Below are positions 1 through 8,214 of a stretch of DNA of 28,798 bases, one piece after another. The stretch covers positions 1 to 28,798 of the forward strand of contig URPI01000007.1 of NCBI GenBank assembly GCA_900549705.1. The letters run 5' to 3'. Position 1 is the first letter of the stretch, and each line of letters begins with the position of its first letter. This stretch comes from an uncultured Eubacteriales bacterium. GTDB taxonomy: Bacteria; Bacillota; Clostridia; Oscillospirales; Oscillospiraceae. The notes beneath the pieces are model-generated. The model was not told where the DNA came from, ran no database searches, and saw nothing but the letters and a program-made list of their open reading frames with translations. Made by a program: the position numbers and the translations under genes.

Positions 1-100
1 CAGATAATGCCGCACGGAGCTTGCATCGATACGTTGGTTCCCTAACCCGCCCGGTGACGACACGCTCATAAACCGAAAGTTGGCGACCCCTTGGCGGCGT
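1..100 (+). repeat. R2 intergenic repeat, copy 1
   Basis: This non-coding stretch shares its core (ACGTTGGTTCCCTAACCC followed by GCCCGGTGACGA) with the reverse complement of 19838-19916 and, more loosely, with 14741-14832 and 28588-28660. The matching extends on both sides, from a TAATG(A/C)CGCACGG block on the left to GCTCA.AAACCG on the right. I see no reading frame or protein in it. The window begins inside it, so its left end is unknown. Confidence 0.6.
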
Positions 101-135
101 AAAAAAGTCCCTCCCGGTTCACATCGCCGGGAGGG
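101..135 (-). terminator. Intrinsic terminator of the lsrK-cupin operon
   Basis: On the minus strand a 9-bp GC-rich stem (CCGGGAGGG... pairing with CCCTCCCGG, at 127-135 and 109-117) is followed by ACTTTTTT. It lies 18 bases past the cupin stop codon, so it closes the leftward transcript. Confidence 0.85.
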
Positions 136-152
136 GCTTTTGGGGGGATATT

Positions 153-503
153 TTAATAGGTATAGTTCTCCACGTCCACCTTATCCGGGTTGGTATAAGG
201 AGCCAGGGTGGAAATCATCTTCATGGGAGCGCCGGAGTTGTTCACCACATAGTGAATTTCGCCCGGCTCAATGTGAATCATCTGACCGGGGCGCAGGTGG
301 TTCACCACTCCGTCCACCACGATGTCCACTTCACCTTCCAGGATGTAGAAATTTTCCTCCATCACATTGTGATAATGTGCCTTGAAGTCCTGACCGGCCT
401 GGAACTGCACCAGTGCAAAATTCATGCGGGGTCCCTTCATGAGATACTTGGGGCCGCTGTCACCAAAGCGATACTCCTTGTCTTCTTCGTTTACAATATA
501 CAT
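153..503 (-). CDS. Single-domain cupin protein in the AI-2 locus
   Basis: The product is a 116-residue small beta-barrel protein. Cupin motif 1 is visible with H43, H45 and E49/E50 ahead of a glycine (HxH-x4-E-x6-G), and motif 2 with PG-x2-H84-x3-N88. All the usual metal ligands are therefore present. No signal peptide or extra domain is seen, so a cytoplasmic metal-dependent enzyme or binding protein is likely. The start is set by AAGGAGGA seven bases before ATG. It follows lsrK by 36 bases on the same strand and shares its terminator, so the two are one operon. Known Lsr pathways need an isomerase (LsrG) between LsrK and LsrF, and none is in this window; the cupin could fill that role, but that is inference. 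A sugar-phosphate isomerase or a regulatory sugar-binding cupin are the alternatives. Confidence 0.9.
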   Translation of the reverse strand: MYIVNEEDKEYRFGDSGPKYLMKGPRMNFALVQFQAGQDFKAHYHNVMEENFYILEGEVDIVVDGVVNHLRPGQMIHIEPGEIHYVVNNSGAPMKMISTLAPYTNPDKVDVENYTY

Positions 504-539
504 ATTATATTCCTCCTTTTTCTATATGGTAGCGCTGCA

Positions 540-2102
540 TCAAACGCCGGGGGCTGCCCACATATAGCGGGTGATGCGGTCGTCGGAAATTTGCAGCTGA
601 CGGGCGTACATCTTTCGCCACTGTTCATACAGCTCCATATACACCTTATGATTTTCCATGTTCGGCTCAAAGCGGCGCTGGATATGCACCAGCTTCTTTG
701 CCGTGGCGGAGATGTCCGGGAACAGACCCACGCCGTGGCCTGCCATAATGGCTGCGCCCAGGGCCGTGGCTTCCTTCACGTTGGGAACGCTGACCGGGAT
801 GCCCAGCACGTCGCACAAAATCTGGCACCACAGCTCACTCTTGGAGGCACCGCTGGCAAACACCACCTCCTGGGGGATGTTGCCGGTGGACTCCCGCACC
901 AGCTGCATATGACCATAGGTGACCAGGGCGGTATTTTCCATAATGGCACGGTAGAAGGTGTAGCGGTTGAACTTCTCCGGGTCAAAGTCAAAATTGATGA
1001 AGGTGGGGCTGGCGTGCCGCCAGGAGATGTAGTTCATCACATCGGAGAAGGCGCACATCATGCCGTAGCAGCCGGCGGGGATGTCCTTGGCCTTTTCGTT
1101 CATCAGGTCGTAGGGGTCCCGCCCGGTGGTCTTCGCCAGCTCCTTTTCATACTGGCAGAAGCCATCCCGGAACCAGCGCATCACCATGCCCGGCTTGAAC
1201 GCCAGCGCCTCATACTGCCAGATGCCGGGAACGCTGTGGCAGTTCACCCGGACGCGGCAATGCTCGTCGGTCTTTGCCTGGTCGGTGTTGTATTCATACT
1301 GCCAGAAGCTGCCGCCGAAGATGGCTGCCTGATTGGCATCCACCACGCCCACGCCCACGCAGCCCAGCTGGGCATCGCCGCCGCCGGCAACCACCGGAGT
1401 GCCTTCTGCCAACCCGGTCTGCGCTGCGCCCTTGGCATCCACATGGGCAACCACGGTGCCGCACTCGGAAATCTTGGGGAAGATGCCGGTTTTCAGGCCG
1501 ATGCTGGCGGCAATCCGGTCGTCCCAGTCCCGCTTCTCCAAATTGAAGATGCCGGTGGTACAGGCGTTGGAGGGTTCGGAGGAGAATACGCCGGTCATCT
1601 TATAAATGAGCCAGTCATTGAACATGGTGCACATGGCGGTTTTTTCATACACCTGGGGCATCTTGTTCTTCACCCAGAACAGCCGGGGCAGCGCACCCAG
1701 GGCATAGGTCTGACCGGACTCCCGGTAAATCTCTTTTTCCAGCTCCGGGTTCATGTGAACCAGCTGTGCCACCTCGTCATCGCTGCGGGCATCCACGTTG
1801 GCGCAGGCCCAGATCTCCTGCCCCTGCTGGTCATACAGCACAATGCCCTCCCGCATACAGGTGGTGGAGACGGCGGCAATCTCCCGGGGGTCTACCCCGG
1901 TCTGCTCAATCACGCCCCGGATACAGCTGCGTGCCAAATCCCAGTTGTGAACCCAGTCAAAATCCATGCTGCCGGGATAGCGGGGGTCCTCTTTGTGGGT
2001 CCATTCCTGCTGAACGCAGCCCAGCTGCTCGCCTTCCAGGCTAAACAGCACCGCACGCACGCTGCCGGTGCCTGCATCCACAGCCATAAGCGTTTTTTCC
2101 AT
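540..2102 (-). CDS. lsrK: Autoinducer-2 kinase LsrK
   Basis: This 520-residue FGGY-family kinase phosphorylates imported AI-2 (open-chain DPD) to phospho-DPD, trapping it in the cytoplasm. The N-terminal phosphate loop DAGTGSVRA lies near residue 9. A block close to E. coli LsrK follows (MREGIVLY, then WACANVDARSD), and GGGDAQLGC contains the catalytic aspartate. The closing WAAPGV resembles the WKAPGL end of the E. coli enzyme. Its length is close to that of the E. coli kinase. The start has GAAAGGATG about nine bases upstream. It is divergent from the lsrACDBF operon and is followed by the cupin gene. A different FGGY sugar kinase is possible in principle, but the neighbours make LsrK much more likely. 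Confidence 0.93.
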   Translation of the reverse strand: MEKTLMAVDAGTGSVRAVLFSLEGEQLGCVQQEWTHKEDPRYPGSMDFDWVHNWDLARSCIRGVIEQTGVDPREIAAVSTTCMREGIVLYDQQGQEIWACANVDARSDDEVAQLVHMNPELEKEIYRESGQTYALGALPRLFWVKNKMPQVYEKTAMCTMFNDWLIYKMTGVFSSEPSNACTTGIFNLEKRDWDDRIAASIGLKTGIFPKISECGTVVAHVDAKGAAQTGLAEGTPVVAGGGDAQLGCVGVGVVDANQAAIFGGSFWQYEYNTDQAKTDEHCRVRVNCHSVPGIWQYEALAFKPGMVMRWFRDGFCQYEKELAKTTGRDPYDLMNEKAKDIPAGCYGMMCAFSDVMNYISWRHASPTFINFDFDPEKFNRYTFYRAIMENTALVTYGHMQLVRESTGNIPQEVVFASGASKSELWCQILCDVLGIPVSVPNVKEATALGAAIMAGHGVGLFPDISATAKKLVHIQRRFEPNMENHKVYMELYEQWRKMYARQLQISDDRITRYMWAAPGV

Positions 2103-2245
2103 TTTGAATCATCCTTTCAAAAAACGGTATGTTGGGAAATCCGCCAGGGACGCTCCGCCGCCCTGAGCGGGAGAATTGACCTCCGGCGCACCGGGAGCGC
2201 CCCGCTGCCAGCCGGAAAAGGCCATGAATAACGATATACAAATGC

Positions 2246-2274
2246 AGTATAACACCGAACGGGGCCGATGTCAA
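2246..2274 (-). promoter_or_regulatory. Sigma-A promoter of lsrK-cupin
   Basis: Reading leftward, TTGACA (2274-2269), a 17-base spacer and TATACT (2251-2246) make a near-consensus promoter about 145 bases before the lsrK start. The long leader between it and lsrK is GC-rich and holds no gene that I recognise. Confidence 0.8.
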
Positions 2275-2344
2275 ACAGCTATTGCACATTATATATTTTT
2301 TATTGTCAGAGCAAAAGAAATTTTGGAAATATCGATAAATGCTA
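2275..2344. promoter_or_regulatory. Shared control region between divergent lsr operons
   Basis: About 70 AT-rich bases separate the two -35 boxes. The word GCTATTG occurs at 2278 and again at 2341, each time beside one of the -35 boxes and each followed by a CA-containing tail (CACA, ACA). These could be operator half-sites for a regulator coded elsewhere. This is pattern only; no regulator gene is seen in the window. Confidence 0.35.
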
Positions 2345-2373
2345 TTGACAAAATGCACAGATAATACTACAAT
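2345..2373 (+). promoter_or_regulatory. Sigma-A promoter of lsrACDBF
   Basis: TTGACA (2345-2350), 17 bases, then TACAAT (2368-2373). It lies 67 bases before the lsrA start and faces away from the lsrK promoter, so both operons can be controlled from one region. Confidence 0.82.
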
Positions 2374-2440
2374 GGCTCCAGCTGAGGTTGTGTAAAAGAG
2401 AAACCATTCCGAACCGCAAAAACACAGGAGTATTGAGAGT

Positions 2441-3961
2441 ATGACCACTAATAATACAGCGGCCCCTCGCCTCCAGGTCCAGGGGATTCGCAAGACGTTC
2501 GGTCAGAACGCCGTGCTCAAAGGAATCGATTTAAGCGTTGATGCCGGCGAGGTTGTCGCATTGATTGGCGGCAACGGTGCCGGCAAATCCACGCTTATGA
2601 AGATTATCATGGGCATCTATACCTGCGACGAGGGTGAAGTGCTCATCGACGGCAAGGCCGTCAAGCTGGGAAAGCCCTCCGCTTCTTTGGCACAGGGCAT
2701 TTATCTGGTTCCCCAGGAACCAATGCTTTTCCCCAATATGACCGTTCTTGAGAACATCCTCATGGGCTTCAACGAAAAAGAGGGCGAGCTGAAAAAGCGG
2801 CTTACCGAGTGTATGCAGGAGCTGAACTTCAATCTGAATCTTCAGCGCAAGGCCAACACCCTTTCCATTGCCGAGCAGCAGCTGGTGGAGCTTCTGCGTG
2901 GCATGATGCGGAACGCCCGCATTTTGATTCTGGACGAGCCTACCAGCTCCCTGACCTTCAACGAGGTGCAGTCCCTGTTCAAGACCGTGGAGGATTTGAA
3001 GAAAAAGGGCATCGCCATCATTTACATCACCCACCGGCTCACCGAGGTGTTTGAGATTGCCACCCATGTTGCCATTATGCGGGACGGCGTAATCACCCTG
3101 GACGGCCCGGTGACAAACTTCACCAAAGAAATGCTGATTCAGGGTCTGCTGCCCAACGACAGCCAGGGGGCGCAGCAAGCCGCCAAGGCCTATGCGCCGG
3201 TGGACTACGCCCACCTCAAGCCGGTGATGCAGGTAACGGATTTCAGCGGCTACGGCTTCAGCAACATCACCTTCGATTTGTATCCCGGTGAAATTCTGGG
3301 CATTGCAGGCGTGGTGGGTGCCGGACGCACCGAGCTCATCAGCACCATCTTCGGGCGGGACAAGACCCTGGGCGGCAAGGTGATTCTGGACGGCAAGGAC
3401 ATCACAGGGCTATCCACCCGCAAGGTGTTGCAGGCCGGCATCAATTTCGTGCCGGAGGATCGCCACTATCACGGCATCTTCAAAATTCGTTCCATCTGCT
3501 CCAATACCACCTCTGCCCTGCTGGACAGCAAGGAAATCGGTGCGGTGAACATGAACCGCCGCCGCCAGCAGGAAATTTCTCAGAAATACGTCAACGATTT
3601 CCGCACCAAGATTGTCTCCCAGGAGGATGAAATTGGCAGCCTCTCCGGCGGCAACCAGCAGAAGGTGGTTATCGCCCGGGCGCTGTCCACCAGACCCAAG
3701 GTGGTCATTCTGGATGAGCCTACCCGCGGCATTGATGCGGCGGCACGAGGCGATGTATACAGCATCATCAAGCAGCTGAAAGATGCAGGCGTGGCTGTGC
3801 TGATGGTTTCCTCCGACATGGAGGAGGTCGTCGAGCTGGCTGACCGGGCCATTACGGTATATCAGGGGCGTATCAACGGCGAATTCAGCCGGGAAGAAAT
3901 CACCCAGGATGCTCTTACCAGCGCCGCCTTCGGCATTGTGCAAGAAAAAAGGACGGTGTGA
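2441..3961 (+). CDS. lsrA: AI-2 ABC importer ATPase LsrA
   Basis: This 506-residue protein has two ABC cassettes in tandem, the layout of the sugar-type (RbsA/MglA/LsrA) importers. In the first cassette Walker A is GGNGAGKST at 43-51, the signature is the weak LSIAEQQ, and Walker B is ILILDEPTSS. The second cassette has the usual degenerate loop GVVGAGRTE, a full LSGGNQQKV signature and Walker B VVILDEPTRG. It powers uptake through LsrC and LsrD. The AGGAG site lies ten bases before ATG. The gene overlaps lsrC by four bases (GTGA). The assignment to AI-2 rather than ribose or galactose rests on lsrK, lsrB and lsrF beside it. Confidence 0.92.
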   Translation: MTTNNTAAPRLQVQGIRKTFGQNAVLKGIDLSVDAGEVVALIGGNGAGKSTLMKIIMGIYTCDEGEVLIDGKAVKLGKPSASLAQGIYLVPQEPMLFPNMTVLENILMGFNEKEGELKKRLTECMQELNFNLNLQRKANTLSIAEQQLVELLRGMMRNARILILDEPTSSLTFNEVQSLFKTVEDLKKKGIAIIYITHRLTEVFEIATHVAIMRDGVITLDGPVTNFTKEMLIQGLLPNDSQGAQQAAKAYAPVDYAHLKPVMQVTDFSGYGFSNITFDLYPGEILGIAGVVGAGRTELISTIFGRDKTLGGKVILDGKDITGLSTRKVLQAGINFVPEDRHYHGIFKIRSICSNTTSALLDSKEIGAVNMNRRRQQEISQKYVNDFRTKIVSQEDEIGSLSGGNQQKVVIARALSTRPKVVILDEPTRGIDAAARGDVYSIIKQLKDAGVAVLMVSSDMEEVVELADRAITVYQGRINGEFSREEITQDALTSAAFGIVQEKRTV

Positions 3962-4968
3962 GCAAGATGAAAAAACTGTTGAAAGCCCGGTGGATGACCA
4001 GCCTGATTTTCCTGATTCTGCTGTTCGCCATCACCGGCATCGCTGCGCCGGAATTTCTGACCTACGATAACATTATCACCTGCTTCAACACGGCTACCAT
4101 GTATACGCTGTTGGCAGTTGGCATCGCCTTCGTCATCATGACCGGCGAGATTGACGTTTCCATCGGTGCCGTGCTGGGTCTGACCGCCGGCATGACCGGC
4201 CTGATTGCCCAGCAGGGCGGCAGCATTCCCAAGATGCTGCTATTGTGCCTGGTGACGGGTGCGGTAATCGGCCTTGTAAACGGCGTGGGCGTGTCCTACT
4301 TCGGTGTCCCCTCCCTGATTTTCACCCTGGGTACCAACAGCGTGATTCGGGGTCTCATCTACATCATGTCCGACGGACGCACCATTGAAAACTTCGGCGG
4401 TCCCATTTCCAGCTATGGCAATAAGACCGTGTTTGCGGGCATCACCCTGTACTACGCCATTGCCGTGGTGCTGGTGGCAATTTCCCACATTGTTTTGACC
4501 CGCACCCGAAAGGGCAAGTATTTCATCGCCGTGGGTGACAACGCCGGGGGTGCCAACCTGGTGGGCATTTCCGTGGTGGGCACCAAGATTCTGGCCTATG
4601 TGCTGTGCGGTCTGTTTGCCGGTTTGGGCGGCTTCGTATTCGCCTCCAAATACGGTCAGGTGATGACCGTGGCAGGCAACGGCTATGAGATGACCTCCAT
4701 TGCAGCCTGCGTGCTGGGCGGTATTTCCCTGTCCGGCGGCCTGGGCAACATGGTGGGCGCAGCCATTGGCGCTGTGATTATGTCCTCCATCGGTCGTCTG
4801 CTGGTTTTCATCGGCCTGCCGGCTACCTACAACAATACCATTACCGGCACGATGCTGATTGTCATTGTGGTCATTGATGCCCTGGCACAGCGCCGTTCCA
4901 TCGAAACCACCCGCAGAAAGCGCCTTCTGTCCAGAACGGCGGAGCAGGAAGGAGGCGTGCAATCATGA
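3958..4968 (+). CDS. lsrC: AI-2 ABC importer permease LsrC
   Basis: This is a 336-residue polytopic permease of the ribose/AI-2 family, with many hydrophobic segments and the conserved permease core around ITGGEIDVSIG-like residues 60-75 (here MTGEIDVSIGAVLGL). It forms the channel with LsrD. I chose the GTG at 3958 because it overlaps the lsrA stop as GTGA; an ATG at 3967 (MKKLLKARWM) is an equally reasonable start and would put the AAGGA site about 13 bases upstream. It overlaps lsrD as ATGA. Which permease is C and which is D is assigned by order only. Confidence 0.88.
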   Translation: MSKMKKLLKARWMTSLIFLILLFAITGIAAPEFLTYDNIITCFNTATMYTLLAVGIAFVIMTGEIDVSIGAVLGLTAGMTGLIAQQGGSIPKMLLLCLVTGAVIGLVNGVGVSYFGVPSLIFTLGTNSVIRGLIYIMSDGRTIENFGGPISSYGNKTVFAGITLYYAIAVVLVAISHIVLTRTRKGKYFIAVGDNAGGANLVGISVVGTKILAYVLCGLFAGLGGFVFASKYGQVMTVAGNGYEMTSIAACVLGGISLSGGLGNMVGAAIGAVIMSSIGRLLVFIGLPATYNNTITGTMLIVIVVIDALAQRRSIETTRRKRLLSRTAEQEGGVQS

Positions 4969-5990
4969 AGGATTTGCTGAAAAAGGTTTTTAAGCGCTGG
5001 GAATTGTTCCTGGTGGTGTTCCTGGTACTGGAATTCGTGGTGTTCGGCTCTGCCAACCCAAAATTCCTGCGCCCCCAGTCCATCATGAACAGCATCGTCA
5101 ACTACATCAGCGTTTGCATCATTTCGCTGTTTGTCACCATGGTGATGATTACCGGCGGCATTGATATTCAGGCCCCCTCCATCATCGGCTTGACCAGCAT
5201 CATCATCGGCGTGCTGTGGAGCGACGCAGGGATGAATGTCTGGGTGGCGGCTCTGATTGCCGTGGCGGCAGCCGCCGTCTGCGGTGCCCTGTCCGGCTTC
5301 TTCATCGCCTACTGCGGCGTGCAGCCCATGGTGGTTACCCTGGGCGGCAGCTTCCTGTATTCCGGATTGGCGCTGCTGATTTCCGGAATGTCCGCCACCC
5401 CCGCCTACAAGGGCATCAGCGGCTTCCCCGGCAAAAATGCAGCCGGTCAGTTCGTGGATTTCCGCTTCCTGGGCAAGGGCAAGCTGTTTGGCATCCCCAT
5501 GCAGATTGTGGTGTACATTGCGCTGATTCTGCTGTGCATCTGGATTCTCCACCGCAGCAAATACGGCGAGCGGCTGTTCCTGATTGGCGTGAACCCCAAG
5601 GCCGCAGAATATTCCGGCATCAACACCCGTGCCACGGTGATGAGCACCTATGTGCTGTCCGCTGTCAGCGCCGCCATTGCCGGCATCCTGCTCACCGCCA
5701 ACGTCAATTCCGCCAAGTATGACCTTGGCTCCGGCTACACCCTGGCAATCATCACCGCAGTTGTTCTGGGCGGCACCCTGAACACCGGCGGCAAGGGCAG
5801 CATCCTGGGTACGGTGCTGGCATCCCTGATTATCTGCATCCTGCGCTACGGCCTGCCGCTGTGCTTCGGTGTCAGTACCCAAAACCTGGACCTGCCCATT
5901 GGCATCATTCTGGTGCTGGTGGTGCTGGGGCGTGAAATTGCCGGGCAGCATATGCTGTCCAGCCTGTTCCGCAAGCGGAAACAGGGATAA
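4965..5990 (+). CDS. lsrD: AI-2 ABC importer permease LsrD
   Basis: This 341-residue permease is paralogous to LsrC. It has a hydrophobic N-terminal helix, then MITGGIDIQAPSIIGL, the same core motif seen in LsrC, and further membrane segments through residue 330. Its length is close to that of E. coli LsrD. It starts inside the lsrC stop (ATGA), so translation is probably coupled. The last stretch (AGQHMLSSLF and basic residues) is cytoplasmic. A gap of 67 bases separates it from lsrB, which has its own strong ribosome site. Confidence 0.9.
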   Translation: MKDLLKKVFKRWELFLVVFLVLEFVVFGSANPKFLRPQSIMNSIVNYISVCIISLFVTMVMITGGIDIQAPSIIGLTSIIIGVLWSDAGMNVWVAALIAVAAAAVCGALSGFFIAYCGVQPMVVTLGGSFLYSGLALLISGMSATPAYKGISGFPGKNAAGQFVDFRFLGKGKLFGIPMQIVVYIALILLCIWILHRSKYGERLFLIGVNPKAAEYSGINTRATVMSTYVLSAVSAAIAGILLTANVNSAKYDLGSGYTLAIITAVVLGGTLNTGGKGSILGTVLASLIICILRYGLPLCFGVSTQNLDLPIGIILVLVVLGREIAGQHMLSSLFRKRKQG

Positions 5991-6057
5991 CTACCATGTA
6001 TTTCGAGAGGACACGAATCCTCTTGGGATAAAAAATTTAGAGGAGGAACCCAAAACT

Positions 6058-7125
6058 ATGAAAAAGATTCTGTCTATGCTTCTGGTGCTTTGCATGGCGC
6101 TGACGCTGTGCTCCGCCGCTTTTGCCGAAGGCAAGAGCCCGGTGGATGGCATGACCGTGGCCTTCATCCCGAAGGTCTCCGGCAACTCGTTCTTTGAGGC
6201 CGCCAACGATGGCGCCCAGAAGTACGCCGCTGATTGGGGTCTGACTGTTGACTACATCGGCGCTCCCACCGCAGACGTGACCACTCAGCTGGAGCTGATC
6301 CAGCAGGCTATCGACAAGGGCGTTGATGCAATCTGCATCTCCTCTGTTGATGCTACCGGCCTGGACGAGAAGCTCCAGGAAGCACAGGATGCCGGCATCT
6401 TCGTCAGCACCTGGGACTCCGACGTTTCCCCCGACGCTCGTGCACTGATGATTTCTCAGGGCACCGCCGATGTCCTCGGACCCATGCTGGTGGACATGGC
6501 TGTTGATTCTCTGACCGAGCGCGGCGTTGATGTCAACGGCGAAGTGAAGTACGTTTGGCACTTCTCCAACCCCTCCGTTTCCGACCAGAACTCCTGGTAC
6601 GTCGCTGGCGACGCCTACATCAAGGAAAAGTATCCTACTTGGGTTGCCGTTAACGATCCCTACTACTCCAACCAGGATCCCGCTCAGTCCGTCAGCGTTG
6701 GCGAATCCATTCTGGACGCTTACCCCGACATCGACGTGATCATCTGCAACGACTCCACCGCTCTGCCCGGCCAGTGCAAGGCTGCCGAGAACAAGGGCAA
6801 GACCGCTAAGGACATCACCATCACCGGCTTCTGCCCCCCCTCCGGCATGACCTCTTACCTGGAGAACGGCATCTGCACCCGTTGGGGTCTGTGGGACTGC
6901 GGCATCCAGGGCGCTCTGGGCTGCTACCTGGCTGCTTACATCTCTGCCGGCAACACCGTGAAGGTTGGCGACAAGATTGACGTTCCCAACATCGGCACTG
7001 TGGAAATCCTGGCTAACTCCGACCTGGTTGAGGGTCAGGAGACTGCTGAGGAGAACAACGGCGTGGTGCTGCTGCCCGAGCGCGTTGTGTTCACCGCTGA
7101 GAACGTGGCTGACTATCCCTTCTAA
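6058..7125 (+). CDS. lsrB: AI-2 substrate-binding protein LsrB
   Basis: This 355-residue periplasmic-binding-type receptor starts at the ATG after GAGGAGG. Residues 1-23 are a secretion signal ending AFA, with cleavage likely before EGKSP. No good lipobox is visible: the only nearby cysteine (18) follows LTL, which is a poor match. Alignment by eye to E. coli LsrB is strong (FIPK, TWDSD, DQN, LWD and VLLPERV blocks). Of the six AI-2 contacts known there (K35, D116, D166, Q167, P220, A222), K39, D120, D176 and Q177 are kept, while the last two are N231 and S233 (CNDSTALP instead of APDANALP). Altered pockets of this kind have been described for clostridial LsrB proteins. It follows lsrD, and a hairpin separates it from lsrF. 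Confidence 0.9.
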   Translation: MKKILSMLLVLCMALTLCSAAFAEGKSPVDGMTVAFIPKVSGNSFFEAANDGAQKYAADWGLTVDYIGAPTADVTTQLELIQQAIDKGVDAICISSVDATGLDEKLQEAQDAGIFVSTWDSDVSPDARALMISQGTADVLGPMLVDMAVDSLTERGVDVNGEVKYVWHFSNPSVSDQNSWYVAGDAYIKEKYPTWVAVNDPYYSNQDPAQSVSVGESILDAYPDIDVIICNDSTALPGQCKAAENKGKTAKDITITGFCPPSGMTSYLENGICTRWGLWDCGIQGALGCYLAAYISAGNTVKVGDKIDVPNIGTVEILANSDLVEGQETAEENNGVVLLPERVVFTAENVADYPF

Positions 7126-7139
7126 TTTTCCTATCCCAC

Positions 7140-7168
7140 AAGGAGGAACCCTTCGGGGCTCCTCCTTT
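7140..7168 (+). terminator. Hairpin between lsrB and lsrF
   Basis: AAGGAGG (7140-7146) pairs with CCTCCTT (7161-7167) around a GC-rich inner loop, but only a short T run follows. It starts 14 bases past the lsrB stop. A partial terminator or a 3' stabiliser that keeps the receptor message more abundant than lsrF is likely. Confidence 0.5.
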
Positions 7169-7259
7169 GATGGCAAAAGCAGCGGCATGACGCTGCCCTT
7201 GCCCCCCTGTAAGAGCATCGATTTTCACGAACCATTTTCAGAAAGGACGACTGATTCCA

Positions 7260-8144
7260 ATGGCAGATAAAGACGGATTGAAGGTTGCAAAGGATTACCA
7301 CACGGATGTTCCGTTTGGCAATCAGGGCAGCTTCCATGTAAAGGGTGCAAACAATACCGACTGGGGTATGAAGCGTCACCTGTCTAACATTTTTGACCCG
7401 GTCAGCGGCAACACCGTGATGTTCGCCTTTGACCATGGCTATTTCATGGGCTCCACCGCCGGTTTGGAGCGGCTGGATCTGGTGATTCCCAAGCTCCAGG
7501 AGCAGGTGGATGTGTTTATGGGCACCCGGGGTGCCATCCGCACCTGCGTGTCCCCCGCTTTCAAAAAGGGCATTGCCCTGCGGGTTACCAGCGGCTCCTC
7601 CATGCTCAACGATGACCTGAGCCACGAGTGCCTGGCGGTTGACATTGAAGATGCCATCCGCATGAACGCCGACTGCATGGCAGTACAGACCTTCATCGGC
7701 GCTGACGGTCAGCTCTCCTCCATCGACAACCTGAGCCGCTGCATCAACGCCGGTATGCGCTACAGCATTCCCACCCTGGGCGTTGTGGCTGTGGGCAAGG
7801 ACATGGAGCGCACCGACCGCTTCTTCAAGCTCGCCACCCGCATTGTGGCAGAGATGGGCGTGCAGCTGGTAAAGACCTACTACTGCGACAATTTCGAGGA
7901 AGTTGTCGCTGCCTGCCCGGTGCCCATCGTGGTTGCCGGCGGCAAGAAGCTGCCGGAGGATGAGGCGCTGACCTTGGCCTACCGCTCCATCCAGGGCGGC
8001 GCTCGTGGTCTGGACATGGGCCGCAACATCTTCCAGAGCAATCACCCCGTGGAGATGGCAAAGGCAATCCGCATGATTGTCCACCACAATGCCACCGACA
8101 AGGAAGCCTTCCAGTTCTACACCGACGCCATCAACTCCAAGTAA
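7260..8144 (+). CDS. lsrF: LsrF thiolase, final AI-2 degradation step
   Basis: This 294-residue class I aldolase-fold enzyme transfers the acetyl group of phospho-HPD to CoA, giving DHAP and acetyl-CoA. It matches E. coli LsrF closely along its length: DWGM near residue 34, FAFDHGYFMG, TRG near 90, VGKDMER, and VAGGKKLPE. The Schiff-base lysine is K205 in the LVKTYY block, equivalent to K203 of the E. coli enzyme. The C-terminal GLDMGRNIFQSNHPV phosphate-binding region is intact. The start follows GAAAGGA eleven bases upstream. It is the last gene of the operon and a terminator follows. A generic DeoC/LacD aldolase is the only alternative, and the neighbours argue against it. Confidence 0.94.
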   Translation: MADKDGLKVAKDYHTDVPFGNQGSFHVKGANNTDWGMKRHLSNIFDPVSGNTVMFAFDHGYFMGSTAGLERLDLVIPKLQEQVDVFMGTRGAIRTCVSPAFKKGIALRVTSGSSMLNDDLSHECLAVDIEDAIRMNADCMAVQTFIGADGQLSSIDNLSRCINAGMRYSIPTLGVVAVGKDMERTDRFFKLATRIVAEMGVQLVKTYYCDNFEEVVAACPVPIVVAGGKKLPEDEALTLAYRSIQGGARGLDMGRNIFQSNHPVEMAKAIRMIVHHNATDKEAFQFYTDAINSK

Positions 8145-8160
8145 TTTTTCCAGCGGAAGG

Positions 8161-8195
8161 AGGCTGCAAGGCATTTTGCTTTGCAGCCTTTTTTG
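8161..8195 (+). terminator. Intrinsic terminator of the lsrACDBF operon
   Basis: AGGCTGCAA (8161-8169) pairs with TTGCAGCCT (8181-8189), and six T follow. It begins 17 bases past the lsrF stop and isolates the lsr operon from the permease gene downstream. Confidence 0.9.
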
Positions 8196-8214
8196 ATGCG
8201 GAAGGGAGATAGAG

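Noticed and set aside
252..2231. 659-codon plus-strand frame opposite lsrK and the cupin
   Set aside because: It lies antisense to two clearly recognised genes with good ribosome sites. Its histidine- and glycine-rich composition is typical of a shadow frame in GC-rich DNA.
4827..5951. 374-codon minus-strand frame opposite lsrD
   Set aside because: Glutamine-, histidine- and glycine-rich shadow of the permease gene. The same holds for the minus-strand frames at 6037-7218, 7131-8342 and 9387-10979.
8145..8214. Riboswitch before the AEC permease gene
   Set aside because: The gap is too short and is fully explained by the lsrF terminator and a ribosome site. I also saw no tRNA or rRNA gene anywhere in the window.
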